This document shows, in pieces, positions 1 to 11,416 of a DNA stretch of 64,000 nt; positions within the stretch are counted from its first letter, which is position 1, and each line of letters begins with the position of its first letter. This DNA is from Amorphophallus konjac (Eukaryota > Streptophyta > Magnoliopsida > Alismatales > Araceae): NCBI GenBank assembly GCA_022559845.1, contig CM040120.1, positions 310,656,740-310,720,739 on the forward strand, given 5' to 3'. The position numbers were made by a program, and so were the translations under genes. Under the pieces are notes generated by a model. That model was given only the letters and a program-made list of their open reading frames with translations, ran no database searches and was not told the origin of the DNA.

Positions 1-509
1 CTACCAACACTCCCTTAAAAGAAACAAAGTTGTTTAAAAGGGTTACATAAAAAACAAAAAGAGCATGAGTTAAAATTTTGTTCTTATGCAAAGTACTTCA
101 TCAAGCTGACATAATATGCTTTCAAAAAAGGCAAAGCTAACATAATAGCCGCATTCAAGACCAGCACTCGTAGGGTAGTTGGCCGTTTCCCAGAAGAAAA
201 AAAAAGGAAGGGCAAATACAATGTTTTAAGCAAAGTGTTATGTATAATCAACCAAATGAACAAGATTAAGCTTTTGATGGGTGATTTACTATGTTTTAAG
301 GTGATTGCAAAGCAATTGATGATGGAATCACAAGATCAAAATGAGAGGCCATCCTTAACCCGCAAATCCCACCCATAGTCCACACCCTCAAAAGATTACA
401 TGTACTAAAGTGGCCATGGTGGTGATTTGGTAGTTCATTTTTTTTTCCTTTTTTTTGGGGGGGGGGCACTTTTTTATTCAAGAAAGCAACTTAGCCCCAT
501 CAATACACT
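1..509. other. Left flank, no gene recognised
   Basis: AT-rich DNA outside the first LTR. The only local feature is a T-run followed by ten G at about 457-466. The small open frames lack recognisable domains and look like chance. It may be host DNA or an older decayed element. Confidence 0.5.
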
Positions 510-1913
510 TGTCACGTCCTGAGCCGATAGCAGCGGAACGTGTCGTTTTCTTGGAACGTGGCAGTTAAACAGTCGTGAATGATCAAGAGTAATGGCATGA
601 GACCAAATAATTTGGAGCAATAATTAGAATCTTATTTCAAATACAAGTCTCTTACAATTTCAAATTTCAAAACTGGCAGACTCGACTACATCATAATGGA
701 AAGAAACGACCAAAGACACGCTAGCGATCTTGGCTAGACAATTAATAGGAAATACTATCTAGACTCGAGAAAGATAAAAGACACGGGTTCAATAGTTTCT
801 GAAGCTCGCTTGCACACTTGTCCCTCCCGTGTGAGTCTCGGTTTCGCTAGCCACCTGATTACCTGAAAAATGTTGGAATAAACTGGGTGAGCGAACGCTC
901 AGTAGGAATTATATCTCAAGAACAAGCTAGCTTTAAGTAATTACATGTTACATGAATGCAAGGCTAATATACATGAGTGATCGTAAAAATAGAATGCAAG
1001 TATATCGATTAAACTGAGATATGGAAGTTCTAGTAAAACGTGATAAGTAAAAGTTAAAGATAGTATCGAGTATGAGATAATGGCTATTTAGAGTTCTAGC
1101 AAGTACCACGACGAGTCACGCACGCAAGTAATATCATGTAAAGTCACAAGAGAGAGAGTAAGTGGAATGCCTCTAGAACGACGAGTACTTCGGTGCAATG
1201 CCACACCGCGATCGTTACAACTCCCATGGGCACTAGTACTTTCGGGTGCTCCTCCTAGGACCAGATCGGGCCCTTATATGCGCAGGCATTGTATAATGTA
1301 TTTTCGACATCCACGATAGTTATAGCCAATGTAGATTTCCAAAGGAACGAAACTTGTAGGAATTTAAGGTAGATCTTGCGGAATATATCGGAAAACTAGG
1401 TGGAATTGGCTCCCTAGTGGGTGCCATGATTACTCGAATAAGCGTTCATTACCAAATGAGCGCTCATTCTTTGTACATGATAAGGTAAAAGAATTGGTGT
1501 CTACGGAGAGGCACGCAATTCAAGATGAATAGCAATAGCATGGTTTCCTATGCTATTAGCTTAAGAATTAATCTCATAGCGGCTAAATAGCATACCATAA
1601 GGGCCGGTATACCATGTTTCTTTAGAGTGACATGGTAAATGGATAGTTTCATAGGTTTTAGTTGTACAACCTGCTCAATCGGCCTTGAGGGAATCCAAGG
1701 CTACGAGGAGACTTACGGAGGTCTTCATAACTAACTTATCAGTCCAAAGGAACGGAATGTCCAACAGAGGGCTCGTATGTCACCAAGAGTTTAAGGGGTA
1801 ATCGATAAAACATCGTGAAACGTGGGACTATACTCACGGAACGGAATATAGTGCCTAGATACATAACCCATTGTCAAGGCTTACAGAAAACCACGAAAAT
1901 CAGAATCTCAGGT

Positions 1914-4036
1914 AAATGGCGCCTTAGACCATGTCTTCAATTTAGGAATTAGCGCCTTGGGCAGGGTCGCTATTTCAATATATAACGACTGTTCATTCAG
2001 TCGTTGTTTCCAAGTTCTAAAATATATTAAGATCTGTAGAATTCTCAACTTTCAAATATTAAATAAATGGTGCCCTGGGCTAAGTCACCATTTCAGCAAA
2101 TAGCGCCTATGTCAAGGGCGTCATATTTCAATTTAATGGCAGGGTGCATGTCGTCATTTCAATCTTTATGTAATTTCGTCATGAACAATAGCACTTTTTT
2201 AAATAAAAGGAATTTTACAGAAATAATCACATGATCATGTAGATAAAAATAATAGGATTTCATAACTATGATCATGTATCAATTTAGACATCAGATTACA
2301 TGGTTATTAAATTTCAAATATGGGTAATTATTCATTACCAAAGGAATTGACGACTGTGTGTTCAGTCGTTAGTTGAAATAGCGCCCTATCTAGGGTCGCT
2401 ATTTCCCTGTGTATGCAAAAACAATAAAACTCGAATACTGTAAGCCTCCTAATGACCTAGATGCATGCAGTGAACTTAGTAATTACAATGTTTGGCTTGA
2501 AACCTTAGAACACCTACCTTTGTTAATGATTTGGTCGACAGAACGATGAAGAAACGATACTCTGTTTTCAACAGAGAACTTAGCAGAAGGGCAGCTCCAA
2601 AGCAGATTGAAACCACGATAATAGCTTGCTTCTTCTAGCAGAAGAACAGCATCGCAGTAGGAAAAAGGAAGAACGTATTGCTTCAGTAGATAGCCGTGGT
2701 AGCCTGCGGCTTCCCTTCAGCAACTTCACGCGAAGGAGAAGAGAAACAACAACTTTTCACTGCAACACCCACGACGCAGTAGTGGCAGATGACGGAAAAG
2801 AAGCAGCTTCAGGGGTTCGAAGGAGACGTTCTCCTCGTTGGTGCAGAGAATAAAGAGGAAGCAGATGAGCTTGCTCTTTGGAATAAGAGTCGAACAGAAT
2901 GCCAGAAGATTGGAGCTTAACTATGTATAAGCCTCGTCCAGTAAAACGGGGAAGAAGCCAGTATCGGGCTTCTTAACACTCAGCTGTGGGAGGAAGAGTA
3001 GCAACAGAATAACTCGTAGAGCAATGCTATGGGGGTCTGGCAGGGTATTTATAAGGTTGGGAATCTATCAGAGTTTAAGAGTTCGAACGTGATTTAAAAT
3101 TCTACGCAAGCAATCCTAATAGTATTGAAATTTCCCTATAATTACTCCTACTAAATAATACTTTCCAAAACACAGTTACTTCCCAGTTTGAACCCAACAC
3201 TGCAAAAAAAATGACGCCCTAAGGAGGGGAGTTATTTGGATAAATGATGCCAAAGGAGAGTCTTTAATTCATGATATAGCATCCAAGGAGGGGGTGTTAT
3301 TCACTATTACGTATTTATATTTATTTATTAACAACAATTCCATCATTTACAAATTTATATCTAATGAATCATGTTAATAAAAATAGAAAAATACATGTTT
3401 TTATGATCCCTAGATTTTTATGATAATTTTCATAAGTTTATTTTATTAAAAATATGCTAGAATAAATTTTAACTCGATTTTTCGGTTAAAACACTACATT
3501 TAACTTCAATGATTTTTATCTTTAAAAATTAATGGAACATATTTATGAAATTTTATGGCTAGGATCCTTACATTTTTCTCTTATATTTCATATATTTTAT
3601 TTCATAAATTTTCTTTTAAATAGAAAGCGGCACTATTCATTCACACTATTCATCATTAGGAAATGACGACATGTGATATGTCCTTGATTACTTAAATAGC
3701 GACCATTTACACTGTCGTCATTTCATTTTGAACTATTTTCCCTTCACCCTCAAAGGACCGAAATTATTTTTATATCCCCTTAAACCTTATCTATATGTCT
3801 TATAGTATGTTATATTTACTTTAACAAAATGACGACATAATGTACGTCGTGACATTAGTGAACAACGACCATTCAAAGGGTCGCTATATATTATTTTATA
3901 CTTTTTCCACACACCCTATATTAACCGAATTCGCATATACGCCCTTTTTAAACATATCTATATAGTTTATTTAAATAACGACACAATTTATGTCGTTAAT
4001 TTGTGAATAATGACCAAGTAAATGGTCGTTACTTCT
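1914..4036. repeat. Cluster of short inverted repeats in A LTR (left copy)
   Basis: About thirteen units of 20-32 bp, each with a 5' arm of type ACGACx or GCGCCx, a 6-12 nt spacer and a complementary 3' arm, often followed by ATTT. The clearest are ACGACTG/CAGTCGT at 1984-2003 and again at 2350-2369, and ACGACATAA...ACGTCGT near 3829-3849. Further units lie near 3694, 3862, 3975 and 4008. Arm sequences differ between units. Confidence 0.75.
3046..3053 (-). promoter_or_regulatory. TATA box candidate in A LTR
   Basis: TATAAATA on the element sense strand. A copy is at 8139-8146 in the other LTR and an equivalent lies in Z LTRs at 42959 and 50547 within a similar context. Position and conservation support a core promoter; the start site is not visible. 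Confidence 0.55.
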
Positions 4037-4712
4037 TTTTAACCTTTTTCTCTTACCCTCCAAAAAAACCAAAATTGTATATATATATATATATATATAC
4101 ATCCCATTTCCTTTAATTATCTTAATTTCTTAAAATCTTATCTATATACCCCTATTCCTTTAATAATATAATGTAATAAACATTAAATATTAAAGTTTCT
4201 AAATTGTTAATAAAATATAAATTGACATTTTCTTCAAGGTTGATTGATTATTAGTTCAAATAAAAATATAGTACGACTTTAAATGGCTACTTAAAATGAT
4301 TCTAAATTCATAATCCCTTAAAATTTAAGGGTAGAGTCTCTGAGATCTTTTTGCAAGGCTCATTAGGGAATCACGGGATTGTATACAAGGTCTGGGTGTT
4401 AACTAATTGTTGATTTTTATTATTAATTCAAAATAGAAGTAGAATATGAATTAAATGCCTTCTTAAAAATAACTTTCTATTCCGTGTTAGCATCTTCTTT
4501 AATCACGGTCTTGGATATCAGAGGCAGGTTTGATCCTAACAAGATTTTTACTTCCATCCCCTAAAAGGAATATCACTTAGCCATTTACTTATTTGAATAA
4601 ATTTTATTTATTAAGCATTATAAATTTATTTGTAGGAATATGTATTTATCATTATGTATAGGTTTTCTTCCTAAATATATTTATTCCTATTTTAAAATTA
4701 CCGGGCGTTACA

Positions 4713-4730
4713 CCCTTCCCCACTTAAAAG
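4713..4730 (-). other. Polypurine tract of element A
   Basis: Directly beside the left LTR. The minus strand reads AAGTGGGGAAGGG followed by TG of the LTR. The extended context, with a GAATTTGGGGACC motif upstream, is also present before the right LTR of Z. Confidence 0.8.
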
Positions 4731-4846
4731 AATTTGGTCCCCAAATTCACATCACCTTCCATTCCTAACAGGAACCAACTATAACTTATTATGATTCTAT
4801 ACAGGTAAAGAAGAAATTTTAAGTATGGAAAAGAATTAGTTTAGGA

Positions 4847-5209
4847 TTACGGGTGAGGGGTACCTTCCACAACTTCTCTCTTGACAAGTTCAGCCACAAC
4901 TTGAGTTTCTCTTGGAAGCTTTTGGGTCAAAATAGGACAGTCTGCTATCTTATGGTCTAAGCTTCCGCAACGCAGGCATGCTCCCGAACTCCACCAACAC
5001 TTCTTCGATTGGTGACCATATCTTCCACAAGATTTACACTTACCTTGCGAGTGATCTGTCGAAGTTCCCTCCTTGTTACACTTCTTACATTTCTTGCACT
5101 TCTTACATTTTCGTGAACTATCACCCTCGATTACCCTTTTCCTGGTCATGGTAAAACTCCTGAGATTGTTGGCTTGATCTTTCCCTTCAACTTTCTCTTT
5201 TTCTTCCAC
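4847..5209 (-). pseudogene. Gag remnant with CCHC zinc knuckles (element A)
   Basis: A 120-residue open frame, the only coding remnant inside A. Its C-terminal half has two knuckles of form CX2CX4HX4C, one starting CKSCGRYGH and the next CLRCGSLDH. Spacing and wording match the paired knuckles of Z gag ([18 protein letters not shown]). Upstream there is a lysine/cysteine-rich stretch in which CKKC is repeated, a local expansion not seen in Z. The capsid-like N-terminal part and all of pol are absent. In the family this part of Gag packages RNA. Here it is probably a relic, or the product of a gag-only derivative; the sequence cannot decide. Confidence 0.75.
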
Positions 5210-5500
5210 TGCCTTCTCTAGCTCCTAGACTCTCCCGACAAGGTCTGCATAAGCTTGGACATCCACTAAGATCATCTCATGAACAAAGCTTGGCTTAGAC
5301 GCTTCCATTTTATCTAGGTTCCTGCAAGGATAAGTGGTGAGATAATTTATTGACTCAAGAATTAATTTTAATGAAATGTAAATATTTTATCTTTCTTTTA
5401 TAACTTTAACCCTAAGTTCTACCCATCTCTCACAGAACTCCTATAGGATGACCGACAAGGATACTTAACTTATCTCTTGGACTTAATACCCTAAGGAGTT

Positions 5501-5590
5501 GAAAGTCGAAGCTCTGATATGACTGACATGGATACTTGACCTATCATTTGAACCTAATAACTGGAGGATATGAAAGTCGAAGCTCTGATA
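5501..5590. repeat. 71-bp-spaced duplication next to the primer-binding site of A
   Basis: The 19-mer GAAAGTCGAAGCTCTGATA occurs at 5501-5519 and 5572-5590, with related sequence between the copies (GATACTTRAC...). The right copy runs into the primer-binding site; the left copy carries an incomplete one (TCTGATAT). Confidence 0.8.
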
Positions 5591-5593
5591 CCA
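5582..5593 (-). other. Primer-binding site of element A (initiator tRNA-Met)
   Basis: The minus strand reads TGGTATCAGAGC, the usual plant initiator tRNA-Met site, four bases inside the right LTR. It fixes the element's orientation. Confidence 0.9.
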
Positions 5594-8379
5594 CCTCTGT
5601 CATGCCCCGAACCGATAGCGGCGGAATGTGTCGTTTGCTCAGAACGTGGCAGTTAAATAGTCGTGAACGATCAAGGGCAATGGCATGAGATCAAATAATT
5701 TGGAGCAATAATAAAAATCTTATTTCAAATACAAGTCTCTTACAATTTCAAATTTCAAAACTGGCAGACTCAACTACATCATAATGGAAAGAAACGACCA
5801 AAGACACGCTAGCGATCTTGGCTAGACAATTAATAGGAAATACTATCTAGACTTAAGAAAGATAAAAGACACGGGTTCACTAGTTTCCGAAGCTCGCTTG
5901 CACACTTGTCCCTCCCGTGTGAGTCACGGTCTCGCTAGCCACCTGATTACCTGAAAAATGTTGGAATAAATTGGGTGAGCGAACGCTCAGTAGGAATTAT
6001 ATCTCAAGAAAAAGCTAGCTTTAAGTAATTACATGTTACATGAATGCAAGGCTAATATACATTAGTGATCCTAAAAAAGAATGCAAGTATATCGATTAAA
6101 CTGAGATATGGAAGTTCTAGTAAAACGTGATAAGCAAAAGTTAAAGATAGTATTGATCATGAGATAATGGCTATTTAGAGTTCTAGGAAGTAGCACGATG
6201 AGTCACGCACGCAAGTAATATCATGTAAAGTCATGAGAGAGAGAGAGAGAGTAAGTGGAATGCCTCTAGAACGACGAGTACTTTGGTGCAATGCCACACC
6301 GTGATCATTACAACTCTCATGGGCACTAGTACTTTCGGGTGCTCCTCCCAGGACCAGATCGGTCCCTTATATGCGCAGGCATTGTATAATATATTTTCGA
6401 CATCCACGATAGTTATAGCCAATGTAGATTTCCAAAGGAACGAAACTTGTATGAATTTAAGGTAGATCTTACGGAATATATCGGAAAACTAGGTGGAATT
6501 GGCTCCCTAGTGGGTGCCATGAGTACTCGAATAAGCGTTCATAACCAAATGAGCGCTCGTTCTTTGTACATGATAAGGTAAAAGAATTGGTGTCTACGAA
6601 GAGGCACGTAATTCAAGATGAATAGTAATAGCATGGTTTCCTATGCTATTAGCTTAAGAATTAATCTCATAGTGGCTAAATAGCATACCATGAGGGCCGA
6701 TATACCATGTTTCTTTAGAGTGACATGGTAAATGGATAGTTTCATGGGTTTTAGTGGTACAACCTGCTCAACCGGCCTTGAGAGAATCCAAGGCTACGAG
6801 GAGACTTACGGAGGTCTTAATGACTAACTTACCAGTCTGAAGGTACGGAATGTCCAACGGAGGACTCGTATGTCACCAAGAGTTTATGGGGTAATCGATA
6901 AAACATCGTGAAACGTGAGACTATACTCACGGAACGGAATATAGTGCCTAGATACATAACCCATTGTCAAGGCTTACAGAAAACCACGAAAATCAGAATC
7001 TCAGGTAAATGACGCCTTAGACCAAGTCTTCAATTTAGGAATTAGCGCCCTGGGCAGGGTTGCTATTTCAATATATAACGACTGTTCATTCAGTCGTTAT
7101 TTCCAAGTTCTAAAATATATTAAGATATGTAGAATTCTCAACTTTCAAATTTTAAATAAATGGCGCCCTGGATTAAGTCACCATTTCAGCAAATAGTGCC
7201 TATGTCAGGGGCGTCATATTTCAATTTAATGGCAGGGTGCATGTCGTCATTTCAATCTTTATGTAATTTAGTCATGAACGGTACAACTTTTTTAAATAAA
7301 AGGAATTTTACAGAAATAATCACATGGTCATGTAGAGAAAAATAACAGGATTTCAGAACTATGATCATGTATCAATTTAGACATCAGATTACATGGTTAT
7401 TAAATTTCAAACATGGGTAATTATTAATTACCAAAGGAATTGACGACTGTGTGTTCAGTCGTTAGTTGAAATAGCGCCCTATCTAGGGTCGCTATTTCCA
7501 TGTGTATGCAAAAACAATAAAACTTGAATACTGTAAGCCTCCTAATGATCTAGATGCATGTAGTGAACTTAGTAATTACAATGTTTGACTTGAAACTTGA
7601 GAACACCTACCTTTGTTAATGATTTGGTCGACAGAACGATGAAGAAACGATACTCTGTTTTCAACAGAGAACTTAGCAGAAGGGCAGCTCCAAAGCAGAT
7701 TGAAACCACGATAATAGCTTGCTTCTTCTAGCAGAAGAACAGCATCGCAGTAGGAAAAAGGAAGAACATATTGCTTCAGTAGATAGCCGTGGTAGCCTGC
7801 GGCTTCCCTTCAGCAACTTCACGTGAAGGAGAAGAGAAACAACAACTTTTCACTGCAACACCCACGACGCAGTAGTGGCAGATGAAGGGAAAAAAGCAGC
7901 TTCAGGGGTTCGAAGGAGACGTTCTCCTCGTTGGTGCAGAGAATAAAGAGGAAGCAGATGAGCTTGCTCTTTGGAATAAGAGTCGAACAGAATGCCAGAA
8001 GATTGGAGCTTAACTATGTATAAGCCTCGTCCAGCAAAATGGGGAAGAAGCCAGTATCGAGCTTCTTAACGCTCAGCCGTGGGAGGAAGAGTAGCAACAG
8101 AATAACTCGTAGAGCAATGCTATGGGGGTTTGGCAGGGTATTTATAAGGTTGGGAATCTATCGGAGTTTAAGAGTTCAAACGTGATTTAAAATTATACGC
8201 AAGCAATCCTAATAGTATTGAAATTTTCCTATAATTACTCCTACTAAATAATACTTTCCAAAACACAGTTACTTCCCAGTTTGAATCGAACACTGCAAAA
8301 AAAATGACGCCTAGAGGAGGGGCGTTATTTTGATAAATGACACCACTGGGAGAGTCTTCAATTCATGATATAGCGTCCA

Positions 8380-8405
8380 GGGGGGGGGGGGGGGGGGGGG
8401 GGGGG
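8380..8405. repeat. Homopolymer (G)26
   Basis: 26 consecutive G. The aligned place in the other LTR (about 3290) has only a short GGAGGGGG. It is either true slippage expansion or an assembly/base-calling artefact. Confidence 0.9.
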
Positions 8406-8745
8406 CGTTATTCACTATTACGTATTTATATTTATTTATTAACAATAATTCCATCATTTAAAATTTTATATCTAATGAATCATGTTAATAAAAATAGAAA
8501 AATACATGTTTTTATGATCCCTAGATTTTTATGATAATTTTCATAAGTTTATTTTATTAAAAATATGCTAGAATAAATTTAACTCGATTATTCGGTTAAA
8601 ACACTGCATTTAACTTCAATGATTTTTATCTTTAAAAATTGATGGAATCTATTTATGAAATTTCATGGCTAGGATCCTTACATTTTTCTCTTATTTTTCA
8701 TATAATTTGTTTCATAAAATTTCTTTTAAATAAAAATCGGCACTA

Positions 8746-8848
8746 TTTTTTTTTTGTAACGGGGAATCTAGCAGAGTGGTACGGAGAGCTGAGCGATTAT
8801 TGGGTCACCCGAGTTCGAGTCTTACCCTACGCATCTTGCCACCCCTTT
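8746..8848 (+). mobile_element. tRNA-derived SINE-like insertion (fragment)
   Basis: About 100 bp absent from the aligned site in the other LTR (near 3640). After a run of ten T, the plus strand carries TAGCAGAGTGG, a match to the RNA polymerase III A box, and about 35 bp later GAGTTCGAGTC, close to the B box. The D-arm-like block resembles that of a tRNA, but acceptor and T stems do not pair well, so it is not a functional tRNA gene. No A-rich 3' tail or clear target-site duplication is visible, so a full SINE is not proven. Confidence 0.5.
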
Positions 8849-9900
8849 ATTCATCATTAGGAAATGACGACATGTGATATGTCGTTGATTACTTAAATAG
8901 TGACCATTTACATAGTCGTCGTTTCATTTTGAACTATTTTCCCTTCACCCACAAAGGATCGAAATTATTTTTATATCCCCTTAAACCTTATCTATATGTC
9001 TTATAGTATGTTATATTTACTTTAACAAAATGACGACATAATGTATGTCGTGACATTAGTGAACAACGACCATTCAAAGGGTCGCTATATTATTTTGAAG
9101 TTTTTCCACACACCCTATATTAACCGAATTCGCATATATGCCCTTTTTAAACATATCTTTATACTTTATTTAAATAACGACACAATTTATGTCGTTAATT
9201 TGTGAATAACGACCAAGTAAATGGTCATTACTTATGTTTAACATTTTTCTCTTACCCTTTAAAGAACCAAAATTGTATATATATATCCTTCCCATTTCCT
9301 TTAATTATCTTAATTTCTTAAAATCTTATCTATATACCCCTATTCCTTCAAAAATATAATGTAATAAATATTAAACTTTAAATATTCTAAATTGTTAATA
9401 AAATATAAATTGACATTTTCTTCAAGGTTGATTGATTATTAGTTCAAATAAAAATATAGTACGACTTTAAATGACTACTTAAAATGATTCTAAATTCATA
9501 ATCCCTTAAAACTTAAGGGTAGAGTCTCTGAGATCTTTTTGCAAGGCTCATTAGGGAATCACGGGATTGTACACAAGGTCTGGGTCTTAACTAATTGTTG
9601 ATTTTTATTATTAATTTAAAATAGAAGTAGAATATGAATTAAATGCCTTCTTAAAAATAACTTTCTATTCCGTGTTAGCATCTTCTTTAATCACGGTCTT
9701 GGGTATCAGAGGCAGGTTCGATCCTAGCAAGATTTTTACTTCCATCCCCTAAAAGGAATATCACTTAGCCATTTACTTATTTGAATAAATTTTATTTATT
9801 AAGCATTATAAACTTATTTGTAGAAATATATATTTATCATTATGTATAGATTTTCTTCCTAAATATATTTATTCATATTTTAAAATTACTGGGCGTTACA

Positions 9901-11416
9901 CCCCTCCTCCCCTCAACCCTAATTCTGAAAGCATTCTTGAAAGACCCCTCAATTAGTCCAGCACCTATTTAACTGATATACAACACCTATTCAACGAGGA
10001 CCATTTAACTGATATACAACACCTATTTAACTGAAAGCATTCTTGAGATGCTGACTTGGTGTATATTTCACCAAGTTTTTTTAACCTTCGTGTTTGCGCC
10101 CCCAACCCCGGACTAGGGCCCCACATTCCTTAATTGGGAATTTCAGTAACATGTTGCTTGTACCTCAACATCTTTTTGTTTTTCCTAGCCCTGCATGCAC
10201 ATTTAAGTTATAAAGGTAAACCAATTCACATTTGTATGCCAGAACAGTTCAAATGAAGGAACTTATGGTCTTACATGACTGTGTGCACAAGCAGTCACTG
10301 GCACTCAGTAGCTATGCTGCCTATCAATGAAAAAGGGCCATATAGAATGAGAAAGATAAAAGAATAACATTAATATCTGGCTGAATAAGTGGTTGATGAC
10401 AGTTGGGAACTACCTTGTTACTAATGCCTAATCTCTAGTGTAACCCGAAGGACATAAGATCCCATTGTAATCACATAATAGATATTAACTAAGGCATCCA
10501 ACATAAATTTAAAAAAGGCCAAAGATAGCAATGGAGTTCTATTACATGGTCTTGTAATGTTTGCTGAAACATGCTCAATTTGAACTAATTAAGTTCAAGG
10601 TGAGAAACTTTCTGTTGTACAGTTATCTCATTCTATCTAGAAAGAATAGTTGTCCTCGCTTCAAAAAAACAAATCCTCCACCCGAAGTTATTTGATCGTG
10701 TACTTCACACCACCTTGTAGAGGGTTGTTGCCAAGCAGGACAGCTCCTAAGAAATTTTTTGTCAAATGCTTAGGTCCCTCATTTGATTTAAAAAATCCAA
10801 ACTAATGTAAAAGGAACAATGGTGATAATGCCAAATATTTATACGCAACCTTCATCATGAGTTGCATAACCTTAATAAACGGATGTGCATATTTGATTCC
10901 CAGAACCTCATTCCACGGGGTTTTCATGTTGAAGATATCCCTCTTCCTGAATATGACCCAACAAATTCTTATGATTTATCGCAACAAGTTGAAATCTCCA
11001 TATTAAGTCCTTTACTAATTTTATCACCGTAATTGTAGCTAAGCAACATAGATATTAAGCACCTGAATAACTCTACCCACAGAATGAAATATGTATCACT
11101 CACTGAACATACTCACTGTGAAAATCGTTATTGAGAGTTATTTCAAGGGAATGCTAACTGGCAACGTCTTTCCAAGTATTTCTGTTTATTTCTCAGTTAC
11201 ATTAGGATAAAATATCGAGTTATATTAGTTTTCTTAGCTTTACATTTTTCATTATTTAACGTCAGGAAATGCCATGCCTTCACATGTTTGAGTCTAGTGA
11301 ATATACAAGATTCTACTATTAAAAACAAAAGAGAACGATAATACAAATTTAGTTATTTATTCTCAGACATAGCAATCCATACCACTACAAAAACAATCAT
11401 CTGATTTGTCACATAC
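9901..11416. other. Host-like intergenic or intronic DNA, no exon recognised
   Basis: AT-rich non-repetitive sequence between element A and the CAT exons. A small local repeat lies at about 9924-10045: CTGAAAGCATTCTTGA occurs at both ends and AACTGATATACAACACC twice in between. I looked for the next downstream transporter exon (the motif beginning PRILMAMARDG in this family) and did not find it. Confidence 0.5.

Larger units (their letters stand above)
510..4712 (-). repeat. LTR of element A (3' LTR in element sense)
   Basis: 4203 bp, TG...CA. It aligns along its whole length with 5598-9900. By eye divergence is uneven, dense in the first 120 bp and lower afterwards, a few percent overall. 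It carries a minus-strand TATAAATA (3046-3053) and at least a dozen short inverted repeats between about 1914 and 4036. An AT microsatellite sits at about 4078-4099. Confidence 0.9.
510..9900 (-). mobile_element. LTR retrotransposon A: giant LTRs, gag-remnant-only interior (Tekay/Del-related)
   Basis: Two direct repeats of about 4.2-4.3 kb (510-4712 and 5598-9900) both start TGTCA and end TTACA and enclose only 885 bp. The primer-binding site lies beside the right LTR and the polypurine tract beside the left LTR, so the element reads on the minus strand. The tract region is almost identical in sequence and position to that of element Z at 50035-50066. The LTRs also share blocks with Z LTRs, including the TATAAATA promoter block and the segment around the CCTCCGTAAG motif, so A belongs to the same gypsy lineage. 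No protease, reverse transcriptase or integrase is present, so A is non-autonomous. The flanks (ACACT before, CCCCT after) do not form a clean target-site duplication. An old insertion, or recombination between copies, would explain that. Confidence 0.85.
5598..9900 (-). repeat. LTR of element A (5' LTR in element sense)
   Basis: 4303 bp copy of 510-4712. Differences include a longer GA microsatellite near 6235-6252, a run of 26 G at 8380-8405, a tRNA-like insertion at about 8746-8848, and a shorter AT run near 9277. The inverted-repeat cluster is repeated between about 7010 and 9235, and the minus-strand TATAAATA at 8139-8146. Confidence 0.9.

Noticed and set aside
2626..2853. 75-codon open frame in the A LTR
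   Set aside because: The copy in the other LTR (near 7730) carries changes and no domain is visible; probably chance.
8761..8833. Possible functional tRNA gene
   Set aside because: Box A and B matches exist, but the T-arm and acceptor strands do not pair and no clear anticodon stem forms; kept as SINE-like only.
510..9900. 5-bp target-site duplication for element A
   Set aside because: Flanks ACACT and CCCCT share only their last three bases; not convincing, so none is claimed.
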